From Bugulina stolonifera (taxonomy: Eukaryota > Bryozoa > Gymnolaemata > Cheilostomatida > Bugulidae), in contig OW285192.1 of NCBI GenBank assembly GCA_935421135.1, forward strand, positions 19,259,001-19,323,000: DNA of 64,000 nucleotides. Direction: 5' to 3'. Positions 63,101-64,000 of this stretch are shown here, piece after piece (within the stretch, counting starts at the first letter, position 1; each line of letters opens with the position of its first letter). The notes under the pieces were generated by a model. That model did not search any database and was not told the DNA's origin. It saw nothing but the letters and a program-made list of their open reading frames with translations. The translations under genes and the position numbers were made by a program.

Positions 63101-64000
63101 TACCCCTGTGGAGCAGTTAGTAGATACGGCGTCTCTTGTAACTGACAGAGAGGCGCTGCATGTGTGGAGTAGTGTCTACCCTGGTAAGTGACTCACCTTT
63201 TAGTTTAGTAATACTGCTAGTAGAATGAATCACCTTTTAGTATAGTAATACTACTAGTAGAATGAGTCACCTTTTAGTTTAGTAACACTACTAGTAGAAT
63301 GAGTCACCTTCTACTTTAGTAATACTGCTAGTAGAATGAGTCACCTTTTAGTTTAGTAACACCACTAGTAGGGTGAGTCACCTTTTAGTTTAGTAATACT
63401 ACTAGTAGGATGAGTCACCTTTTAATTTAGTATTACTGCCAGTAGGATGAGTCACCTTTTAGTTTAGTAATACTGCTAGTAGAATGAGTCACCTTTTAGT
63501 TTAGTTGTGCTGCTAGTAGGATGAGTCAGCAATGTTGATTATGAATCAGCTGTTGATGATGAGTAAATACAATGTAATGGTTTGAGTTGCTCTCTATTAT
63601 CTTACGATATGAATATAATCCATTGTAGGTTCTTGTATATACAAGTGGGATGTAAGGATGAGATGCAGAGTGAATAACTGTGATGTATCACGGGTTGTGA
63701 TGAACAGTGAGGAGTTGGAGAGTGATATAGATGCACCCATCAGCTGTCTGGCCTATCACTCTGGCAGACTGTTAGTCTCCACCACTACTGGCTACCTGGT
63801 CATACTAGACTCTGTATCCATGACTCCACTCGTATGTATGAAACCTCATCTTACTGCTTCATACAGGACAATACATAGTCTCCTCCCTCTCCCTTGTCTA
63901 GACAAGTACCTTACTGTTGGTGTCAGCTATAAGAACCTGTTAAAACCCAACGACAACAACCACCAAGCAAGCACTTGCCATACTGGTAAACCACCAATAC
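29856..64000 (+). CDS. LRRK: LRRK/Roco-family protein kinase, LRRK1-like (46 exons in window, 3' end missing)
   Basis: Forty-six exons were chained with matching phase, giving 7453 nt (over 2,484 aa). Domain order: ankyrin repeats (aa 1 to about 503), leucine-rich repeats (about 550-1014), ROC GTPase (1015-1231), COR (1232-1781), kinase (1782 to about 2110), WD40-like (from about 2136). This order and the N-terminal ankyrins are typical of metazoan LRRK proteins and closest to LRRK1. The family are cytosolic, dimeric GTPase-kinases that act at vesicle membranes and phosphorylate Rab GTPases; the substrates here are unknown. The start ATG at 29856 is the first in-frame methionine after the repeat region, but an upstream exon cannot be excluded. 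Exon coordinates are given in the domain entries. Almost every intron contains a minisatellite, several copied from the adjacent splice site. The last exon is open at the window edge. Confidence 0.9.
30700..30785. repeat. ATATG/GATAT microsatellite
   Basis: About 14 units of the pentanucleotide ATATG (read as GATAT runs) in LRRK-like intron 2, flanked by AT-rich sequence. Confidence 0.9.
31690..32158. repeat. 44-bp minisatellite with perfect palindrome
   Basis: About ten copies of a 44-bp unit beginning TGACCTCTTCAGGGTAG, in LRRK-like intron 3. Each contains the 14-bp perfect palindrome AGACTCTAGAGTCT. One copy carries a duplicated CTAGACT. Just upstream, 31561-31627 holds a two-copy 33-bp duplication. 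Confidence 0.93.
33811..35335 (+). repeat. LRRK: 34-bp minisatellite made of copies of the exon 6 donor
   Basis: About 45 copies of a 34-bp unit. The first copy spans the real junction (CTTCTAAACA then GTGAGTCATTTATATTAA). Each later copy repeats about 10 nt of exon plus the GTGAGT donor. A 7-monomer (238-bp) higher-order repeat recurs at least four times, marked by the variant TCATCTATACTAAC at 34473, 34711, 34949 and 35187. Within each unit AGTGAGT can pair with ACTCACT, so the donor may be held in a small hairpin. Confidence 0.95.
36427..44120 (+). CDS. LRRK: LRRK-like gene, exons 9-17: leucine-rich repeat region
   Basis: Exons 36427-36563, 38985-39153, 39393-39650, 40674-40787, 41074-41236, 41602-41767, 42403-42604, 42782-42964 and 43978-44120. 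Exon 9 gives the INWRTVKLP...DWL segment that precedes the LRRs in LRRK1-type proteins. LRR cores follow: VDISDTGLASLP, LVSLNAQSNKLQTLP, LFLDKNKFSSIP, LADINLSHNEIEVI, LTSLNFSHNRLNSVP, LISLNLAHNKIKHM, LTTLNLSYNKLTEL, LTHLDLSHNNVKVMP, LSQLNLRFNLIQD. The canonical repeats are interrupted by Ser-rich loops in exons 11-12 and 14-15. Exon 12 ends in a 21-nt segment that has been tandemly copied with its donor, so variant proteins with added VNHWSDV units are possible. Confidence 0.85.
36570..37410. repeat. 42/21-bp alternating purine-pyrimidine minisatellite
   Basis: Tandem units built from TGTATATACACGTATACGC and TGCACTTGTATACACTG: first about ten 42-bp copies, then ~21-bp half-units such as TATACACGTGTACGCTG. 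The near-continuous alternation of purines and pyrimidines suggests Z-DNA or cruciform potential. Five of six frames stay open for over 200 codons, purely because of the repeat. It lies in LRRK-like intron 9. Confidence 0.92.
37870..38586. mobile_element. 717-bp TIR element (non-autonomous) inside a minisatellite
   Basis: Perfect 12-bp terminal inverted repeats, TTAGAGGTGGAA (37870-37881) and TTCCACCTCTAA (38575-38586), are flanked by TA on both sides (37868-37869, 38587-38588). Subterminal regions carry several copies of TCGAGACGAG in both orientations. There is no transposase ORF, so it is a MITE-like element, probably mobilised by a TA-targeting (Tc1/mariner-type) transposase. It interrupts the 44-bp array found at 38590-38935, a remnant of which lies at 37815-37867. 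Confidence 0.85.
38590..38935. repeat. 44-bp minisatellite (LRRK-like intron 9)
   Basis: About eight copies of a 44-bp unit, GATGTCTGGATATAGTATAT then GTATGATATGTAAGGTATTG and CAAT. A shorter diverged stretch of the same unit lies left of the TIR element at 37815-37867. It ends about 50 bp before the exon 10 acceptor. Confidence 0.93.
39651..40085 (+). repeat. 20-bp minisatellite starting at the exon 11 donor
   Basis: About 20 copies of CAGTAGTAGGTGTGGTTAAT. The exon 11 donor (GTGAG then GTAGGTGATCAG) shares GTAGGTG with the monomer, so the array may have started from the beginning of the intron. Confidence 0.9.
40195..40665. repeat. 35-bp minisatellite (LRRK-like intron 11)
   Basis: About 13 nearly identical copies of ACTTACTTAATGTACTTACA plus TACTATACTAACTAT. 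It stops about 10 bp before the exon 12 acceptor CTTCCAG. The monomer contains TACTAAC, which matches the consensus intron branch-point sequence, so the intron carries about a dozen copies of it. Confidence 0.94.
40767..40996 (+). repeat. LRRK: 30-bp in-frame minisatellite copying the end of exon 12 and its donor
   Basis: The last 21 nt of exon 12 (GTCAACCACTGGTCAGATGTG) plus the donor GTAAGTATG form a 30-bp monomer repeated seven times plus a partial copy. Most copies keep a usable donor (GTAAGT or GTAGGT); one has GGAAGT. The period is a multiple of three and the exon frame stays open through the whole array, each unit encoding a decapeptide ending in VNHWSDV. Confidence 0.95.
41226..41325 (+). 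repeat. two-copy duplication of the exon 13 donor
   Basis: The junction ACAACTATAG then GTAGGTGTGGGCG is repeated 45 bp downstream as ACAACTGTAG then GTAGGTGTGGGCG, and a third ACAACTGTTAGG remnant follows. About 10 nt of exon is copied. Confidence 0.85.
41775..42402 (+). repeat. LRRK: 44-bp minisatellite copying the exon 15 acceptor
   Basis: About 14 copies of a 44-bp unit ending in ACGTTATTACAG followed by TGGTAGCTCTGCCA or the variant TCAAAGCTCTGCCA. The last copy is the real exon 15 acceptor (TTATTACAG then TGGTAGCTCTGCCAG), so the array carries copies of the 3' splice site plus 14 nt of exon. Confidence 0.95.
43190..43988 (+). repeat. LRRK: 38-bp minisatellite copying the exon 17 acceptor
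   Basis: About 21 copies of a 38-bp unit containing GTATTACCAG followed by CTACCTCCTGA. Exon 17 starts in the last copy (CTACCTCCTGAGATGGG), so each monomer includes 11 nt of exon after a usable AG. Confidence 0.95.
44078..44290 (+). repeat. LRRK: 67-bp triplication of the exon 17 end and donor
   Basis: Three copies of a ~67-bp unit. The first covers the last ~40 nt of exon 17 (GATGTACTTGGTTTTC to CCTACATCA) and the donor GTACGTATGCTTGG. Copies two and three repeat GATGTACTTGGCTTTCGCAA to CATCA then GTACGTA. This exon therefore has splice-site arrays on both sides. Confidence 0.92.
44319..47075 (+). CDS. LRRK: LRRK-like gene, exons 18-22: ROC GTPase domain
   Basis: Exons 44319-44482, 45378-45487, 45901-46023, 46161-46276 and 46939-47075 encode aa 1015-1231. 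The P-loop is GEANIGKTS (about 1028-1036), the G3 motif is DFGGQ (about 1102-1106), and the G4-like motif is SHFD (about 1160-1163) where many Roco proteins have THxD. The glutamine after DxxG is present. This is the Ras-like catalytic position, whereas human LRRK2 has arginine there and LRRK1 has a different residue. ROC binds GTP/GDP and works with COR in dimerisation. Introns 18, 21 and 22 are filled with minisatellites. Confidence 0.9.
44530..45325. repeat. 82-bp minisatellite (ROC intron)
   Basis: About nine copies of an ~82-bp unit containing CTGTTATGTAGTGTGTACAG and CTCTGGGTATGTGGTGTATA. It lies between exons 18 and 19. Confidence 0.92.
46375..46938. repeat. 66-bp minisatellite reaching the exon 22 acceptor
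   Basis: About nine copies of a 66-bp unit with two alternating subtypes (ACATATGTTACGTATATGCG and CCATACGTTACATATATGTG). Each contains GATATTATAG or GATATTGTAG, matching the real exon 22 acceptor GATATTATAG. Only the intron side of the junction is shared. Confidence 0.9.
47125..47585. repeat. 41-bp minisatellite (intron 22)
   Basis: About eleven copies of a 41-bp unit with AGCATACCTGCCAACCTACC and TATTCACTCACTAAATCTAT. Confidence 0.93.
47850..48360. repeat. mixed 20-27-bp minisatellites (intron 22)
   Basis: First copies of TTTGTACATGTACTATATAC(AGACAG), then about eleven copies of a 27-bp unit TATAGTACATGTGCTATATA(GTATATG). Both are rich in the palindromes GTACATGTAC and TATATA. Confidence 0.9.
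48506..48962. repeat. 55-bp minisatellite (intron 22)
   Basis: Eight nearly identical copies of a 55-bp unit starting CATGTACATGTATGTGCACA and containing CCCAGTATTCTCCACTACAT. All three forward frames are open across it, giving 150-266-codon spurious ORFs. Confidence 0.94.
49195..49400. repeat. 49-bp minisatellite (intron 22)
   Basis: Four copies of a 49-bp unit with TGTATATAACACCATAAACA and CAGTACTTACCTACTCC. Confidence 0.9.
49693..55818 (+). CDS. LRRK: LRRK-like gene, exons 23-34: COR domain
   Basis: Exons 49693-49825, 50311-50507, 51101-51291, 51522-51554, 52487-52696, 52891-52959, 53891-54055, 54439-54612, 54711-54819, 55003-55172, 55270-55322 and 55674-55818 encode aa 1232-1781. COR-A is marked by QKIPAIYIQLE, DNGVLLHY, LYFLDPQWLCDMLAHV and LLLPSLLP. 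COR-B is marked by LLSYIPSGFWPRLISRI and WQCWKTGLSL. Exons 26-28 add a low-complexity Ser/Thr/Arg-rich insertion of about 100 aa between the two halves. Exon 29 is read from the acceptor ending at 53890, because the alternative AG sites downstream break the frame. A PHRxC-like cysteine pair (CPSC) in exon 32 recalls the zinc-like insert of LRRK1. Confidence is highest for COR-A and exon 29, lower for exons 26-28. Confidence 0.82.
49985..50215. repeat. CATACTCATAGT simple-sequence array (intron 23)
   Basis: Hexamer-based array of CATACTCATAGT and CATAGTCATAGT. It yields an Ile/Val/Leu open frame that mimics a membrane segment but is a repeat. Confidence 0.92.
50695..51090. repeat. 23-bp minisatellite before exon 25
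   Basis: About 17 copies of TACTAGTATACCACACTGAT(GTC) with a CACGTAGTTT variant, ending 10 bp before the exon 25 acceptor. Confidence 0.92.
51620..51795. repeat. 16-bp GTACAGTGTGACAGTC minisatellite
   Basis: About eleven copies of a 15-16-bp unit GTACAGTGTGACAGTT/C in LRRK-like intron 26. Confidence 0.92.
53125..53395. mobile_element. 271-bp MITE with 17-bp TIRs
   Basis: Perfect terminal inverted repeats AGGTGTCTTCGCGACCT (53125-53141) and its reverse complement (53379-53395), flanked by TAT on both sides. A 3-bp target duplication points to a PIF/Harbinger-like source. There is no transposase. GC content is higher than the surrounding intron 28. A diverged half copy lies at 53505-53570 and a terminal fragment at 62862-62890. 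Confidence 0.88.
53505..53570. mobile_element. diverged fragment of the 53125-53395 MITE family
   Basis: AGGTGTCTCCGTGGCCTAAA and the next ~45 nt align with one end of the neighbouring MITE (reverse-complemented right half), including GGCCAATTTGCGAAAATAT versus GGCCGATTTACAAAAATAT. The other terminus is missing. Confidence 0.6.
53728..53850. repeat. CCA/CTA triplet array
   Basis: About 40 triplets of ACCACC/ACTACC in LRRK-like intron 28, shortly before exon 29. Confidence 0.93.
54165..54195. repeat. GTAC palindromic cluster
   Basis: Overlapping copies of GTACGTACT with inverted symmetry (AGTACAGTACGTACTGTACG), a perfect palindromic core able to form a cruciform in intron 29. Confidence 0.7.
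55390..55620. repeat. 55-bp minisatellite (intron 33)
   Basis: Four copies of a ~55-bp unit with TGTACTATTATATACAATTA and CTTGATGTAGCATGCATGTA. Confidence 0.9.
55815..56515 (+). repeat. LRRK: 35-bp minisatellite copying the exon 34 donor
   Basis: About 19 copies of a 35-bp unit, GTGAGTGTAATCCACATCAT plus AGTATACTAAGTACT. The first is the real donor after CTGACCTA, so each monomer repeats GTGAGTG plus intron, with no exon bases. Confidence 0.93.
56562..61303 (+). CDS. LRRK: LRRK-like gene, exons 35-41: protein kinase domain
   Basis: Exons 56562-56669, 58745-58837, 58976-59227, 59552-59717, 59925-60019, 60851-60979 and 61084-61303 encode aa 1782-2135. All catalytic elements are present: glycine loop GKGAYG (about 1802-1807), VAVK (K about 1828), YRDLKAEN (D about 1952), DFG (about 1981-1983), activation loop to GTPGYIAPEIL, and DCYSFGSFLYEL. 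The catalytic loop reads YRD, as in LRRK2, instead of HRD. The DFG motif is canonical, whereas human LRRK1 and LRRK2 have DYG. An active Ser/Thr kinase is expected. A 2-kb, 40-bp-unit array separates the glycine-loop exon from the VAVK exon. Confidence 0.92.
56690..58735. repeat. 40-bp satellite-like array, ~51 copies (kinase intron)
   Basis: The longest array in the window, about 2.05 kb. The 40-bp unit is CATGTGCTACTAGCTGTACT plus ACTAGTAACATGTATATAAC. Registration is perfect for the whole length, with only scattered C/T and A/T changes, which indicates recent homogenisation. It separates the glycine-loop exon (35) from the VAVK exon (36). Confidence 0.97.
59285..59558 (+). repeat. LRRK: 40-bp minisatellite copying the exon 38 acceptor
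   Basis: About six copies of a 40-bp unit with AACTATAGATAGCTACTGTT and GATATGTATGTCATATTGTA. The real acceptor is AACTATAG followed by ATAGCTAGTGC, so each copy contains the AG and 7 nt of exon. Confidence 0.93.
60050..60845. repeat. ACTTACATATT/ACTTATATTGT array (kinase intron 39)
   Basis: About 70 copies of 11-nt units ACTTACATATT, ACTTATATTGT and ACTTACATTGT in irregular order. All three forward frames are open, giving spurious ORFs of over 240 codons. Confidence 0.95.
61411..64000 (+). CDS. LRRK: LRRK-like gene, exons 42-46: WD40-like region (incomplete)
   Basis: Exons 61411-61550, 62009-62109, 62603-62827, 62975-63183 and 63629 to beyond the window. The sequence reads as beta-propeller blades: LIVCCAAVDSGCWLADKSGYIHIL, then LDCGLIKQLLYAEHAQRVFCLLQKGLLIEYD, LWIGERNASISILPVHELV, ISCLAYHSGRLLVSTTTGYLVIL and KYLTVGVSYKNL. 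A C-terminal propeller is standard in LRRK proteins and mediates dimer and microtubule contacts. Exon 46 is open to base 64000, so the final blades and the stop lie outside the window. Confidence 0.8.
61515..61975 (+). repeat. LRRK: ~63-69-bp minisatellite copying the end of exon 42
   Basis: About six copies. The first covers the end of exon 42 (TACAGCAGTACCGGGCAGTA to CTACCGAG) and its donor GTATTGACTG. Later copies repeat the ~33 exon nt and the following intron, but with GAGGGGATTG in place of the GT donor, so most duplicate donors are dead. Confidence 0.93.
62108..62480 (+). repeat. LRRK: 23-bp minisatellite copying the exon 43 donor
   Basis: About 15 copies of GTAAGTACACCCTACATGTA(CGT). 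The first GTAAGTACACC is the real donor after CATTCTTAT, so the intron starts with a ladder of consensus donors. Confidence 0.93.
62862..62890. mobile_element. terminal fragment related to the 53125 MITE
   Basis: GGTGTCTCTGCGACCTCTCA resembles the terminal repeat AGGTGTCTTCGCGACCTCTT of the MITE at 53125-53395. No second end was found, and the match is short. Confidence 0.35.
63184..63530. repeat. 37-bp minisatellite (intron 45)
   Basis: About nine copies of GAGTCACCTTTTAGTTTAGT plus AATACTGCTAGTAGAAT, beginning at the exon 45 donor (GTAAGTGACTCACC). Confidence 0.92.

Overview
This is a eukaryotic, intron-dense, AT-rich window, most likely from an early-branching invertebrate and probably a demosponge. 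The main clue is a short-chain, collagen-C4-like protein of the kind abundant in sponges, though the species is inferred rather than seen. Three multi-exon genes were rebuilt by following splice sites and reading phase. Every accepted exon junction keeps the frame.

Layout. At 1182-6394 (+) lies a 7-exon, 334-aa membrane-anchored short-chain collagen/C4-like protein. At 7039-23255 (-) lies a 10-exon, 851-aa otopetrin-type (12-TM proton channel family) protein. A full-length LTR retrotransposon (15014-20124, minus strand, identical 663-bp LTRs, tRNA-Leu-type primer site, one 1145-aa Gag-like ORF and no pol) sits in one otopetrin intron, on the same strand as the gene. Positions 23256-29047 are mostly AT-rich intergenic DNA with a tRNA-derived SINE-like unit and two hairpins. 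A solo LTR of the same family (29048-29710) lies just upstream of the third gene. From 29856 to the window end (+) at least 46 exons encode an LRRK/Roco protein of over 2,480 aa: ankyrin repeats, leucine-rich repeats, ROC GTPase, COR, protein kinase and the start of a WD40 region. The 3' end is outside the window.

The outstanding feature is the density of minisatellites: about 40 tandem arrays with monomers of roughly 12-82 bp, almost all in introns. Many are anchored on an exon-intron junction, and their monomers are copies of the neighbouring splice site, often with a few to about 40 nt of exon. The clearest cases are in the LRRK-like gene: donor arrays at exons 6, 12, 13, 17 and 42, and acceptor arrays at exons 15, 17 and 38. 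In exon 12 the 30-bp monomer keeps the reading frame open and keeps consensus donors, so alternative donor choice would add decapeptide steps to the LRR region. Two TIR elements (37870-38586 and 53125-53395) and a likely second solo LTR (4216-4946) complete the mobile-element content. The three host genes do not form a pathway. They are independent animal genes that share the same repeat-rich, mobile-element-invaded architecture.
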